Of a stretch of 64,000 nucleotides of DNA, positions 18,639 through 28,640 are shown piece after piece; the stretch's first letter is position 1, and every line of letters begins with the position of its first letter. The notes under the pieces were generated by a model that was not told where the DNA came from, made no database searches, and saw only the letters and a list, made by a program, of their open reading frames with translations. This DNA is from Phytopseudomonas punonensis (GTDB lineage: Bacteria > Pseudomonadota > Gammaproteobacteria > Pseudomonadales > Pseudomonadaceae), in NCBI RefSeq assembly GCF_900142655.1, contig NZ_FRBQ01000001.1, positions 1,242,115 to 1,306,114 of the forward strand, in the 5' to 3' direction. Made by a program: the position numbers and the translations under genes.

Positions 18639-19550
18639 CTAACCTTCCTCCCGCCCCACACCCCCTTCCAACTTGCGCCACAACAGCCGCACCGCCGCCT
18701 TGCGCGACATGCTCCAGCGGTACAGGCGGATTTCCAGCGGGATGTGCCAGTGCTCCTTGCCACAGATCACCAGCTCGCCCCGCGCCAGCTCGGCATTCAT
18801 CGACAGCCGCGGCACCCAGGCCACGCCCAGGCCTTGAAGGGCCATGGCCTTGAGGCTGTCGGCCATGGCCGTTTCGTGCACGGTGGTCGAACGCAGGGCA
18901 CGCTGGCGCAACAGCAGGTTCACCGAACGGCCGAGGTAAGTGCCGGCGCTGTAGGCCAGCAGCGGCACGCTCTGCCCGGCGTCCAGGTCGAACAGCGGCG
19001 CGCCCTGCTCGTCGACGGCGCACACCGGTAGCATCTCGCTGACGCCCAGGGGCAGCGACGGAAACAGGTCGGGAGCCAGTTGCACGGCAGCGTCCTGGTC
19101 GTGGTAGGCGAGGATCAGGTCGCAGGTACCTTCGCGCAGCGAGTGCACCGCCTCACCGACGTTGGTCGCCACCAGCCGGGTGGTCAGTGGCAGGCCGTCA
19201 CGACGCAGGCGGGCGATCCATTCCGGGAAGAAACCGAACACCAGGGAGTGGGCGGCAGCGATCTGCAGCGCCTCGCCCTGCTGGCCCTCGAGGTGATGCA
19301 GGTGGCGCACCACTTCGCCCAGCTGCTCGACCATGCTGCGCGCAGTGAGCAAAAACAGCTGGCCGGACTCGGTCAGCTCGATAGGCGTGCGTGAGCGGTT
19401 GACCAAGGTCAGGCCAAGGGCGGCTTCGAGGCTTTGAATGCGCCGACTGAACGCCGGCTGGGTCACGAAGCGCTTTTGCGCGGCCCCGGAAAAGCTGCGC
19501 GTGGCGGCCAGGGTCACGAAGTCCTCCAGCCATTTGGTTTCCAGGTTCAT
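18639..19550 (-). CDS. LysR-type regulator, HypT-like
   Basis: A 303-residue regulator; the start is ATG 19548-19550 after GGAGAG. The N-terminal winged HTH (WLEDFVTLAATRSFSGAAQ, FVTQPAFSRRIQSLE) is followed by a periplasmic-binding-like effector domain. The N-terminus MNLETKWLEDFV resembles the hypochlorite-responsive HypT/YjiE group. It is transcribed away from aspA with 176 bp between, so it may also act on aspA; that is inference from divergence. Conserved Met residues that would support redox sensing were not evaluated. Confidence 0.8.
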   Translation of the reverse strand: MNLETKWLEDFVTLAATRSFSGAAQKRFVTQPAFSRRIQSLEAALGLTLVNRSRTPIELTESGQLFLLTARSMVEQLGEVVRHLHHLEGQQGEALQIAAAHSLVFGFFPEWIARLRRDGLPLTTRLVATNVGEAVHSLREGTCDLILAYHDQDAAVQLAPDLFPSLPLGVSEMLPVCAVDEQGAPLFDLDAGQSVPLLAYSAGTYLGRSVNLLLRQRALRSTTVHETAMADSLKAMALQGLGVAWVPRLSMNAELARGELVICGKEHWHIPLEIRLYRWSMSRKAAVRLLWRKLEGGVGREEG

Positions 19551-19726
19551 AGCGCTCTCCGCTCCTGCAGGCCTTCGCACACGTTTGGTGCACGGCTTTG
19601 GTCACAGCCACATTATGCCGATTGCGCATAGGCCCGCAAACAACAGCATTGGCCTGATATGCACTGGAAGACCTATGCTTTGGCCCATCGCGGTATATTC
19701 CGCGCCTTTATGAGAATCGAGACATC

Positions 19727-21184
<1,458 letters not shown>

Positions 21185-21203
21185 GCGCCGCCCGACCCGA
21201 AGC

Positions 21204-21230
21204 CCCGTACCGTTCAGCGGTACGGGGCTT
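21204..21230 (+). terminator. Terminator of aspA
   Basis: CCCCGTACCG / CGGTACGGGG around TTCAG, then CTTCGCTTT. Confidence 0.78.
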
Positions 21231-21248
21231 CGCTTTATTGGGGACGGA

Positions 21249-21277
21249 TTGCCGTTTGCCTGCGCGCAGGATAAAAG
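21249..21277 (+). promoter_or_regulatory. Promoter of binding-protein gene 1 with palindromic spacer
   Basis: TTGCCG (21249-21254), a 17-base spacer, TAAAAG (21272-21277). The spacer holds a 12-bp perfect palindrome CCTGCGCGCAGG at 21259-21270. The same arrangement with another palindrome precedes the paralogue. Confidence 0.6.
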
Positions 21278-21308
21278 GGCAGCAGTCCTCTTGAAGAGAA
21301 GTCGCCCC

Positions 21309-22076
21309 ATGACCGTCAAAACCGCATGGCTGCTGTGTTTGCTGTCCCTTTCAGGTGCCGTCGCACTCCCAGCCCAGGCCGAATTGCCGGCCGGCTACCA
21401 GGTCGTGTTACAAACGGAAAACTTTCCGCCATTCAACATGGCCGAAAACGAAAAGAACTTCGCTCGTGACGCCAACATCCAGGGCGTCAGTACCACCATC
21501 GTGCGCGAGATGTTCAAACGTGCCGGCATCAACTACAGCCTGACCCTGCGCTTCCCCTGGAGCCGCATCTACGACGCAACCCTGGCCAACGCCAACCACG
21601 GGCTGTTCTCCACCTCGATGAACGAGGCGCGTCGCCCGCTGTTCAAGTGGGTCGGCCCGATCGCCAAGGTCGAGCGCGTGCTGCTCGCTGGCCCCGGCTC
21701 CAACATCCCCAACCTGACGAGCCTCGAGCAGGCGCGCCAATATCGCATCGGCAGCTACAAGGACAGCGCTGCCGCTCAAGCTCTGGAGAAGGCCGGCCTG
21801 CAGCCGAACAACGCCCTGCGTGACCAAGAGAACATCGGCAAGCTCACGAGCGGCAAGATCGACCTGTGGGGCACCACGGATCCGGTCTGGCGTTACCAGG
21901 CCCGCCAGGAAGGCGTAACCGGCCTGCGCAACGTGCTGACTTTCGATCGCGCTGACCTTTACCTGGCCCTCAACTTAGACACCCCGGATGAAGTCGTCTC
22001 GCGTCTGCAACAGGCGCTGGATCAGATGAAAACCGAGGGTTACGGCACCTGCAACAAGCACCCGGAACTGTGCTGA
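21309..22076 (+). CDS. Orphan solute-binding protein 1 (SBP family 3-like)
   Basis: A 255-residue exported protein with a signal peptide (TVKTAWLLCLLSLSGAVALPAQA). The mature start QVVLQTENFPPFNMAEN and the later segments (TTIVREMFKRAGINYSLTLR, VSRLQQALDQMKTEGYG) fit amino-acid-type binding proteins. The C-terminus GTCNKHPELC has two Cys, a likely disulfide. No permease or ATPase lies beside it, so it is either an orphan that shares a distant importer or a sensor domain acting alone. The start is ATG 21309. It is about 80% identical to the next gene by eye, the result of a tandem duplication. Confidence 0.82.
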   Translation: MTVKTAWLLCLLSLSGAVALPAQAELPAGYQVVLQTENFPPFNMAENEKNFARDANIQGVSTTIVREMFKRAGINYSLTLRFPWSRIYDATLANANHGLFSTSMNEARRPLFKWVGPIAKVERVLLAGPGSNIPNLTSLEQARQYRIGSYKDSAAAQALEKAGLQPNNALRDQENIGKLTSGKIDLWGTTDPVWRYQARQEGVTGLRNVLTFDRADLYLALNLDTPDEVVSRLQQALDQMKTEGYGTCNKHPELC

Positions 22077-22140
22077 TCGCAGCACGCCGCAGGCTCGCCT
22101 GATATTCCCGCGCAGCAGCAGAAAACGCCTGTGGGGGCCG

Positions 22141-22173
22141 AAACCCCCAGACCGGTTCACAGTCTGGGGGTTT
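22141..22173 (+). terminator. Terminator of binding-protein gene 1
   Basis: AAACCCCCAGAC / GTCTGGGGGTTT, 12-bp perfect arms with a 9-base loop, ending in a T run. Confidence 0.85.
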
Positions 22174-22188
22174 GCTCGTAGCGACTCA

Positions 22189-22217
22189 TTGCCGTTTGTG
22201 CCAAGGCACGCTAAAAG
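22189..22217 (+). promoter_or_regulatory. Promoter of binding-protein gene 2 with palindromic spacer
   Basis: TTGCCG (22189-22194), a 17-base spacer, TAAAAG (22212-22217), the same boxes as the upstream copy. The spacer palindrome here is GTGCC-AA-GGCAC (22198-22209), different in sequence but nearly the same in position. Confidence 0.6.
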
Positions 22218-22245
22218 GGCAGCGGCCTAACAAGGAGTCGTTCCG

Positions 22246-23013
22246 ATGAGTGTCAATGCCGCATGGTTTGCCGGTCTGCTTGCCGTTTTCAGCCTATTCG
22301 CCCTGCCCGCCCAGGCCGAGCTGCCGCCTGACTACAAGGTGGTGTTGCAGACTGAAAACTTCCCGCCGTTCAACATGGCCGACGGCGAGAAGAACTTCGC
22401 GCGCGACGCCAATATCCAGGGCGTCAGCACCACCATCGTGCGCGAGATGTTCAAACGCGCCGGCATCAACTACACCATGACCCTGCGCTTCCCGTGGAGC
22501 CGCGTGTACGACGACACCCTGGCCAACGCCAACTACGGGCTGTTCTCCACCTCGATGAGCGAGGCGCGCCGCCCGCTGTTCAAGTGGGTCGGCCCGATCG
22601 CCAAGGTCGAAGGCGTACTGCTCGCCGCACCGGGCTCCAAGATCGAAAACCTGAGCAGCCTCGAAGAAGCCGCCAAGTACCGCATCGGTGCCTACAAGGA
22701 CGGCGCGGTCAGCCAGGCGCTAGAGCGCGCCGGCCTGCAAGCGACCAATGCGCTGCGTGACCAGGAAAACATCGCCAAACTCACCGGCGGCAAGATCGAT
22801 CTGTGGGCCACCACCGATCCAGTATGGCGCTTTCATGCGCGACAGGCTGGCGTCACCGGCCTGCGCACCGTGCTGGTCATCGACCGCTCGGACATGTACC
22901 TGGCGCTCAACCTGCAAACCCCGGACGAAGTGGTCACCCGCCTGCAACAGGCACTCGACCAGATGAAGAACGAAGGCTACGGCACCTGCAACAAGCATCC
23001 GGAGCTGTGCTGA
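22246..23013 (+). CDS. Orphan solute-binding protein 2, tandem paralogue
   Basis: A 255-residue exported protein, equal in length to its neighbour, with a signal peptide ending ALPAQA and the same core (QTENFPPFNMADGEKNFARD, GVSTTIVREMFKRAGINY). It also ends GTCNKHPELC. AAGGAG precedes the ATG. Differences cluster in the lobe facing the ligand (VEGVLLAAPGSKIENLSS versus VERVLLAGPGSNIPNLTS), so ligand range may differ. It has its own promoter and is separated from copy 1 by a terminator, so the two are independently expressed despite being adjacent. Confidence 0.82.
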   Translation: MSVNAAWFAGLLAVFSLFALPAQAELPPDYKVVLQTENFPPFNMADGEKNFARDANIQGVSTTIVREMFKRAGINYTMTLRFPWSRVYDDTLANANYGLFSTSMSEARRPLFKWVGPIAKVEGVLLAAPGSKIENLSSLEEAAKYRIGAYKDGAVSQALERAGLQATNALRDQENIAKLTGGKIDLWATTDPVWRFHARQAGVTGLRTVLVIDRSDMYLALNLQTPDEVVTRLQQALDQMKNEGYGTCNKHPELC

Positions 23014-23068
23014 TCGCCACAGCACTGCCATTCCTTTACAGAAAAAGGCAAAAGCGGACGCTTCCAGC

Positions 23069-23158
23069 GTAGGGTGGACAACGCTCTTTTTGTCCACCAT
23101 TACGATCGCAGAGCGGTGGATGGATCGGGCCGCGTAGGTGAAACGTCGCCCACCCTAC
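23069..23158. repeat. GTAGGGTGG-type inverted repeat 1
   Basis: It begins GTAGGGTGGACAACGC and ends GTCGCCCACCCTAC, with inner GTCCACC and GGTGGA pairs. The ends form a near-perfect inverted repeat around an inner hairpin. Confidence 0.75.
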
Positions 23159-23187
23159 GAAAGACTGATCGAAGGCAGAAGCAGTCA

Positions 23188-23262
23188 TAGGGTGGATGAC
23201 GCTCTTTTCATCCACCATTGCGATTGCAGAGCGGTGGACGGGTGAAGCGTCGTCCACCCTAC
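23188..23262. repeat. GTAGGGTGG-type inverted repeat 2
   Basis: Same pattern as the preceding element (TAGGGTGGATGACGC to CGTCCACCCTA), 30 bases further on, so the two form a tandem pair. Confidence 0.75.
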
Positions 23263-23313
23263 GAATGTATCCTATCGCCACCAAGCAGCCCCTCGGCACT
23301 TCGCCATCCCTAC

Positions 23314-24126
23314 TCACTCCACCTCGAACAACCCATCGCGCACCGGCGCGTGGGCCAGGCGCTGGCGGATGTCTTCGTCGATGCGCGGGTCGTCCGGCTG
23401 GTAGAGCATCACCTGGCGGTAGGTGCTGATGCGGTTTATCTCGGTGCCTAGGAATTCCCAAACAACCCGGGTGCACGCCGGGGTGCGACGGTCGCCGCTG
23501 GACACGCCGGTCTTCAGGCCGTTGAGGCGGGTGATGCGGCTCTTGAAGCTGGGAATCAGGATGGTCTGGCTCATCTCGTTGACGGTCAACGACTCGTAGT
23601 CGATGAGAAACAACCGGTCCTGCAGCTGGAAGACAGCGCCCAGGTAGCGGCAGCGCGCCGAATCGTCGGCCAGCCCGCCTGTGGATAACACCTGACGCTC
23701 CTGGCGCTCAAACAGGAAGTTGCCGCCCTCCTCGCGCACGTGCACCAGCGACAGCAGGATGGTGCCCGGCACCGACATGCAGTTGGCGTATTCGAAGTAG
23801 TAGCCGCAATAGCGCGACAGATCACCAGAATTTTCGCGCAGAGGCTGTAACAAAGCATGTAATGGATCGCGCTCGGCCGGGGCGCCGATCTGCGTGCCGC
23901 GGGCGCCGATCAGGCGCGCGAACTGGTCGCCCGGTAAGCCCAGCTCATACCCCTCGACACCGAAGAAATCGCCGATTCTCTTGAGGTTATACGCTGTGGG
24001 CTGGCTCTCTCCGGCCAGGTACTTGTTGAACTGGCCGCGGTTGATGCCGATTTTGCGGCATACCTCCGCAATGGAACGGTAGTGGCTGCAAAGCAGCCTG
24101 AGATTCTCACCGAGATAACTGGACAT
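23314..24126 (-). CDS. XRE-type HTH regulator of the AGCS symporters
   Basis: A 270-residue regulator; the start is ATG 24124-24126, giving MSSYLGENLRLLC. The N-terminal HTH (SIAEVCRKIGINRGQFNKYL, then AGESQPTAYNLKRIGDFFGV) is Cro/C1-like. The remaining ~200 residues are an unassigned sensor-like domain (GYYFEYANCMSVPGTILLSL, VFQLQDRLFLIDYESLT). It is divergent from the first AGCS gene. A three-part GCATCA operator lies 13 bases upstream of its start and is repeated before the second AGCS gene, so self-regulation and control of both symporters are likely. Confidence 0.83.
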   Translation of the reverse strand: MSSYLGENLRLLCSHYRSIAEVCRKIGINRGQFNKYLAGESQPTAYNLKRIGDFFGVEGYELGLPGDQFARLIGARGTQIGAPAERDPLHALLQPLRENSGDLSRYCGYYFEYANCMSVPGTILLSLVHVREEGGNFLFERQERQVLSTGGLADDSARCRYLGAVFQLQDRLFLIDYESLTVNEMSQTILIPSFKSRITRLNGLKTGVSSGDRRTPACTRVVWEFLGTEINRISTYRQVMLYQPDDPRIDEDIRQRLAHAPVRDGLFEVE

Positions 24127-24138
24127 GACCGGCTCAGA

Positions 24139-24176
24139 TGATGCGAGTGGCGTGATTATAGCATCAGGTTGCATCA
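24139..24176. promoter_or_regulatory. Tripartite operator 1 (TGATGC-N16-GCATCA-N4-GCATCA)
   Basis: TGATGC at 24139, GCATCA at 24161 and GCATCA at 24171, i.e. offsets 22 and 10. The last two are one helical turn apart. A minus-strand -10 TATAAT for the HTH gene (24155-24160) lies inside the site, consistent with autorepression. Confidence 0.7.
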
Positions 24177-24291
24177 CCTGGGATCGACCCGCGAAATTGT
24201 TCCTGCGGCCTCCTTGCTCAAAAATTGGCCAATGCCCTGCGCGTCAGCGTCGGCCTGCGAACAATCACAATAAGAGTCGAGGATTCTGATC

Positions 24292-25746
24292 ATGCTCGAA
24301 GTACTGAACGACTTTCTTTCCGGGAAAGTATTGATCGTGCTTATCGTCGGCCTGGGTAGCTACTTCACCCTGCGCTCACGTTTCGTCCAGTTCCGCCATT
24401 TCGTCCACATGTTCAGCGTATTCAAGGAATCGCTGAGCAGCAGCAGCGGCCAGCTGAGCTCCTTCCAAGCCCTGATGCTCAGCCTCGCCGGCCGTGTTGG
24501 CGCCGGTAACATCGCTGGTGTCGGTATCGCCGTGACCCTCGGCGGCCCAGGCGCCGTGTTCTGGATGTGGGTGACCGCCCTGGTCGGCATGTCCAGCAGC
24601 TTCTTCGAATGCACCCTGGCCCAGCTCTACAAGCAGAGCGACGGTGACGGCCTGTACCGCGGCGGTCCGGCCTACTACATCCAGCACGGCCTGAAACTGC
24701 GCTGGATGGCGATGACCTTCGCCGTGTTGCTGCTGGTCACCTACGGCTTCGCCTTCAATGGCCTGCAGTCGTTCACCGTGACCCACTCGTTGCAGAACGC
24801 CTTCGATATTCCGGTGCAATACAGCGGTATCGCCCTCGCCGTGCTGCTGGGCCTGGTGTTCATCGGCGGTATCAAACGCATCGCTTCAGTATCCGACCTG
24901 CTGGTACCGGTCAAGACCCTCGCCTACCTCGCCGTGACCCTCTACGTGATCGTCAGCCAAATCGACCTGGTACCGGGGATGCTGGCCACCATCGTCAAGA
25001 GCGCCTTCGGCCTGGAACCTGCCTTCGCCGGCCTGCTGGGCAGCGCCATCGTGATGGGCGTCAAGCGCGGCGTGTTCGCCAACGAAGCCGGCCTGGGCAG
25101 CGCCCCGAACGTGGCTGCCGTGGCCTCCGTCAAGCACCCGGCCGCCCAGGGTGTGGTGCAGGCATTCAGCGTGTTCCTCGATACCTTCGTGATCTGTACC
25201 TGCACCGCGCTGCTAATCCTGCTGTCGGGCTTCTACACCCCGGGCTTCGAGGGCGACGGCATCGCGCTGACCCAGAACTCCCTGGCGGCGGTAGTCGGCG
25301 ACTGGGGCCGCACCTTCATCAGCATCGCGCTGAGCCTATTCGTGTTCACTTGCATCCTCTACAACTACTACCTTGGCGAAAACGCCCTGCAGTTTCTGGT
25401 CGGTCGCAGCAAGGTTGCCCTGCTCGGCTACCGTGGCCTGGTGCTGGCGCTGATCTGCTGGGGCTCGATGCAGAACCTGGGCACCGTGTTCGCCTTCGCC
25501 GACATCACCATGACCTGCCTGGCGTTCGTCAACCTCACCGCTCTGGCCATGCTGATCAAAGTCGGCCTGCGCGTGCTGAAAGACTATGACGCACAGCGCA
25601 AGGCTGGCGTCGACCAGCCGGTATTCGACGGTTCGCAGTTCGCCGATCTGGATCTGGACCGCGCCGCCTGGCCGACCGCCAAGCCGGAAAGTGCCAATGC
25701 TGCCCAGGCAAAGGGCGCGCCGGAGCTACTGCCGACGCAACGCTGA
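24292..25746 (+). CDS. Sodium/alanine symporter family protein, copy 1
   Basis: A 484-residue AGCS-family carrier with about 10-11 hydrophobic helices in the inner membrane. Family hallmarks are SSFQALMLSLAGRVGAGNIAG near residue 60, LGGPGAVFWMWVTALVGMSS and ANEAGLGSAPNVAAVA with the conserved NEAG motif. It takes up small neutral amino acids such as alanine, glycine or glutamine with Na+ or H+. It is divergent from the HTH gene, shares an operator with copy 2 and is about 60% identical to it. An imperfect CA motif (AACAATCACAATAAG) lies before the start. Confidence 0.9.
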   Translation: MLEVLNDFLSGKVLIVLIVGLGSYFTLRSRFVQFRHFVHMFSVFKESLSSSSGQLSSFQALMLSLAGRVGAGNIAGVGIAVTLGGPGAVFWMWVTALVGMSSSFFECTLAQLYKQSDGDGLYRGGPAYYIQHGLKLRWMAMTFAVLLLVTYGFAFNGLQSFTVTHSLQNAFDIPVQYSGIALAVLLGLVFIGGIKRIASVSDLLVPVKTLAYLAVTLYVIVSQIDLVPGMLATIVKSAFGLEPAFAGLLGSAIVMGVKRGVFANEAGLGSAPNVAAVASVKHPAAQGVVQAFSVFLDTFVICTCTALLILLSGFYTPGFEGDGIALTQNSLAAVVGDWGRTFISIALSLFVFTCILYNYYLGENALQFLVGRSKVALLGYRGLVLALICWGSMQNLGTVFAFADITMTCLAFVNLTALAMLIKVGLRVLKDYDAQRKAGVDQPVFDGSQFADLDLDRAAWPTAKPESANAAQAKGAPELLPTQR

Positions 25747-25757
25747 CGCCCTGTCCA

Positions 25758-25784
25758 GCGGGTGACACAGCCTGTGTCACCCGC
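25758..25784 (+). terminator. Hairpin after AGCS copy 1
   Basis: GCGGGTGACACAG / CTGTGTCACCCGC, 13-bp perfect arms. No strong T run follows. Confidence 0.6.
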
Positions 25785-25805
25785 CTCTGCCAAATCCGCT
25801 GCAAG

Positions 25806-25843
25806 TGATGCGACCGACTCGAATATAGCATCAGGTCGCATCA
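25806..25843. promoter_or_regulatory. Tripartite operator 2
   Basis: TGATGC at 25806, GCATCA at 25828 and 25838, exactly the spacing of operator 1. The outer arms are a perfect 10-bp inverted repeat (TGATGCGACC / GGTCGCATCA). A shared GGATCGACCCGCGAAATTG follows 5 bases after both operators. Confidence 0.72.
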
Positions 25844-25992
25844 TATAGGATCGACCCGCGAAATTGCCGCCCTGGCGGCTTTGACCAACCATTGCGGCCG
25901 GTAAACCCGTGTGCACCGTCTGCGTGATAAACATCGCTCGCGCAGCGCCGTTGCCGGGCGCCTGGTGAACGCGCGGTTGTACCTATATCCCT

Positions 25993-26000
25993 AATAACAA
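25993..26000 (+). promoter_or_regulatory. Hfq/Crc CA motif before AGCS copy 2
   Basis: AATAACAA followed by CAGGAAG, so the motif abuts the ribosome site 14 bases before the ATG at 26014. Confidence 0.6.
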
Positions 26001-26013
26001 CAGGAAGAGTGCC

Positions 26014-27438
26014 ATGCTCGATTTATTGAACGACCTTATCTGGAGCAAAGTGCTGATCGTCATGCTGGTTGGCCTCGGGCTCTACTTCAGCATCCGCTCG
26101 CGCTTCGTTCAGTTCCGCTATTTCACCAGCATGTTCCAGATCTTCGGCCAGGCGCTGCAGCGCAAGCCAGGTCAGCTCAGTTCGTTTCAGGCGCTGATGC
26201 TCAGCGTGGCCGGTCGCGTTGGCGCTGGTAACATCGCCGGTGTGGCAGTTGCCATCACCCTCGGTGGCCCGGGCGCCGTGTTCTGGATGTGGTTGGTCGC
26301 GCTGGTCGGTATGGCCACCAGCTATTTCGAGTGTTCCCTGGCGCAGCTGTACAAGCAGAACGAGGGCGACGGCACCTACCGCGGCGGCCCGGCCTTTTAC
26401 ATCCTGCATGGCCTGGGCCAGCGCTGGATGGCCATCGTTTTCTCGATCCTGCTGCTGGTCACCTTCGGCTTCGGCTTCAACGCCCTGCAGTCGTTCACCG
26501 TGGCCAGCTCCATGCATGACACCTTCGGCATCCCGGAGTGGGTCAGCGGCATCGTACTGGTGTGCATCATCGGCCTGATCATCTTCGGCGGCATCAAGCG
26601 CATCGCCAAGTTCGCCGACGTGCTGGTACCGGTCATGGCCGGCTCCTACATCGCCATCGCCCTGTTCGTGATCGGCAGCAACATCAGCCAGGTTCCGGAA
26701 ACCTTCATGCTCATCGTGCGCAGCGCCTTCGGCCTCGAGCCGGCGTTCGCTGGTGGCATCGGTGCGGCAATCATCATGGGCGTCAAGCGCGGCCTGTTCT
26801 CTAACGAAGCCGGCCTGGGCAGCGCCCCGAACGTGGCCGCCGTGGCCGAAGTGCCGCACCCGGCCGCCCAAGGCGTGGTGCAGTCGCTGAGCGTATTCAT
26901 CGACACCCTGATCATCTGCACATGCACCGCGATGATCATCCTGCTCTCCGGCACCTACACGCCGGGTAGCGAAGTCGGTGGCGTGATCCTCACCCAGAGC
27001 GCCCTGGCCGCCATCGTCGGCGAGTGGGGTCGCGTGTTCATCAGCGTGGCACTGAGCCTGTTCGTGTTCACCACCCTGATCTACAACTACTACCTGGGTG
27101 AGAACGCTCTGGGCTTCTTCAGCAAGAGCCGCGCGATGGTTCAGGGTTACCGCGTGCTGGTGATCGTGCTGGTGATGTGGGGCTCGACCCAGGACCTGGG
27201 TACCGTCTTTGGCTTCGCCGACCTGACCATGGGCCTGCTGGCCATCGTCAACCTGATCGCCATGGCCCTGCTGTTCAAGACCGGCCTGCGCCTGATGAAC
27301 GATTACGACGCACAGATCAAGGCAGGCGTGAAGGTTCCGGTCTTCGACCCCGCCAAGTTCGCCGACCTGAAGCTGGACAAGACCTCCTGGCCGGCTCTGC
27401 CGCAGCAGTCCGCCGCCCAGGATACTCAGCAGCGCTGA
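26014..27438 (+). CDS. Sodium/alanine symporter family protein, copy 2
   Basis: A 474-residue paralogue of the previous gene with the same hallmarks (SSFQALMLSVAGRVGAGNIA, FSNEAGLGSAPNVAAVA). Substitutions in helices near LLLVTFGFGFNALQSF suggest a different substrate preference. It has its own copy of the tripartite operator and a CA motif overlapping its ribosome site, so it is probably under both the HTH regulator and catabolite repression. It is followed by a hairpin at 27451-27475. Confidence 0.9.
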   Translation: MLDLLNDLIWSKVLIVMLVGLGLYFSIRSRFVQFRYFTSMFQIFGQALQRKPGQLSSFQALMLSVAGRVGAGNIAGVAVAITLGGPGAVFWMWLVALVGMATSYFECSLAQLYKQNEGDGTYRGGPAFYILHGLGQRWMAIVFSILLLVTFGFGFNALQSFTVASSMHDTFGIPEWVSGIVLVCIIGLIIFGGIKRIAKFADVLVPVMAGSYIAIALFVIGSNISQVPETFMLIVRSAFGLEPAFAGGIGAAIIMGVKRGLFSNEAGLGSAPNVAAVAEVPHPAAQGVVQSLSVFIDTLIICTCTAMIILLSGTYTPGSEVGGVILTQSALAAIVGEWGRVFISVALSLFVFTTLIYNYYLGENALGFFSKSRAMVQGYRVLVIVLVMWGSTQDLGTVFGFADLTMGLLAIVNLIAMALLFKTGLRLMNDYDAQIKAGVKVPVFDPAKFADLKLDKTSWPALPQQSAAQDTQQR

Positions 27439-27450
27439 GCCCTCCCGAAA

Positions 27451-27475
27451 CGCCGCCATGCCATCCATGGCGGCG
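27451..27475 (+). terminator. Hairpin after AGCS copy 2
   Basis: CGCCGCCATG / CATGGCGGCG with a CCATC loop, no clear T run. Confidence 0.55.
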
Positions 27476-27564
27476 TGCCTGACCCGCGGGCCCGATTCGA
27501 CTGTGCGCTACAGTGCAGTATCCCGATGACGGCCCCGCGCCAAGACCACCCCATCAGGTGATCC

Positions 27565-28548
27565 ATGACTTCATCCAATATTCTTGTGCTCTACACCGGC
27601 GGCACCATCGGCATGCAGGCCAGCGCCAGCGGCCTGGCGCCAGCGACCGGTTTCGAAGCGCGCGTGCGTGCGCAGCAAAGCCACCAGGCCGAACGCTTGC
27701 CGAACTGGAGCTTCCGCGAACTGCTGCCGCCCATCGACAGCGCCAACATGAGCCAGGACAACTGGCTGGCGATGGTCGAAGCGATCCGCCAGGGCACTGA
27801 GGCTGGCTGCGATGGCGTGCTGGTGCTGCACGGCACCGACACCCTGGCCTACAGCGCAGCCGCTCTGAGTTTTCTGCTCCTGGGCCTGGCGGTACCGGTG
27901 GTGCTGACCGGATCGATGCTGCCAGCCGGCGCCGCCAACAGCGACGCCTGGCCCAATCTGTTCGGCGCCATGCAGGCGCTGCACAATGGAGTGGCGCCTG
28001 GCGTGCACCTATATTTCAACGGCGCGCTGATGCATGGCGCCCGCGTCAGCAAGCTGAGCAGCGAGGCTTTTGACGCCTTCCAGGTAGTGCCACGTCAGCG
28101 CCAGGGCACACGCCTGAGCGAACTGCCGGCGGCCATCGACTTTCGCCAGCCGCGCCAACCGGTCAACCTGCTCAGCCTACCGCTGGTGCCCGGCCTGCGC
28201 GCCAGCCACCTACGCGCCTTGCTGGACAGCGGCGTACAGGGCCTGGTGCTGGAGTGCTACGGCTGCGGTACCGGGCCGTCAGACAACGCCGAGCTGCTAG
28301 AGGTGCTGCGCGCGGCCCATGCCCGTGGCGTGGTGCTGGCGGCGATCAGCCAATGCGCGCAAGGGCATGTGGAGTTTGGTGTGTACGCAGCCGGCAGCCA
28401 GCTGGCCTCGGTTGGCCTGATTTCGGCTGGTGGCATGACCCGCGAAGCCGCGCTGGGCAAACTGTTCGCGCTGTTGGGTGCGGGCCTGGCGCAGGATGAG
28501 GTGGAACGCCTGTTCAGCCTGGATCTGTGTGGGGAACGTGCGGAGTGA
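27565..28548 (+). CDS. ansA: Asparaginase
   Basis: A 327-residue enzyme hydrolysing L-asparagine to aspartate and ammonia. The two active-site motifs are LVLYTGGTIGMQ (nucleophile Thr) and LVLHGTDTLAYSAAAL (second Thr-Asp pair), with GSMLPAGAANSDAWPNL following. No signal peptide is seen, so a cytoplasmic type I enzyme is preferred. In P. aeruginosa an ansB sits between ggt and the aau genes; here this stand-alone gene may cover that step. The start is ATG 27565 after CAGGTGATCC. Confidence 0.9.
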   Translation: MTSSNILVLYTGGTIGMQASASGLAPATGFEARVRAQQSHQAERLPNWSFRELLPPIDSANMSQDNWLAMVEAIRQGTEAGCDGVLVLHGTDTLAYSAAALSFLLLGLAVPVVLTGSMLPAGAANSDAWPNLFGAMQALHNGVAPGVHLYFNGALMHGARVSKLSSEAFDAFQVVPRQRQGTRLSELPAAIDFRQPRQPVNLLSLPLVPGLRASHLRALLDSGVQGLVLECYGCGTGPSDNAELLEVLRAAHARGVVLAAISQCAQGHVEFGVYAAGSQLASVGLISAGGMTREAALGKLFALLGAGLAQDEVERLFSLDLCGERAE

Positions 28549-28640
28549 ATCATGGATCGCAGCGCGACGAGCCGGTATAGTCGCGCCCCGCTGGTGGCAA
28601 GCCAGCGCATCTTTTCACCTTTCGCCCACAAGGACGTCCC

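Noticed and set aside
23036..23476. Open frames through the GTAGGGTGG repeats
   Set aside because: They arise from the inverted repeats and run into the HTH gene in the wrong frame.
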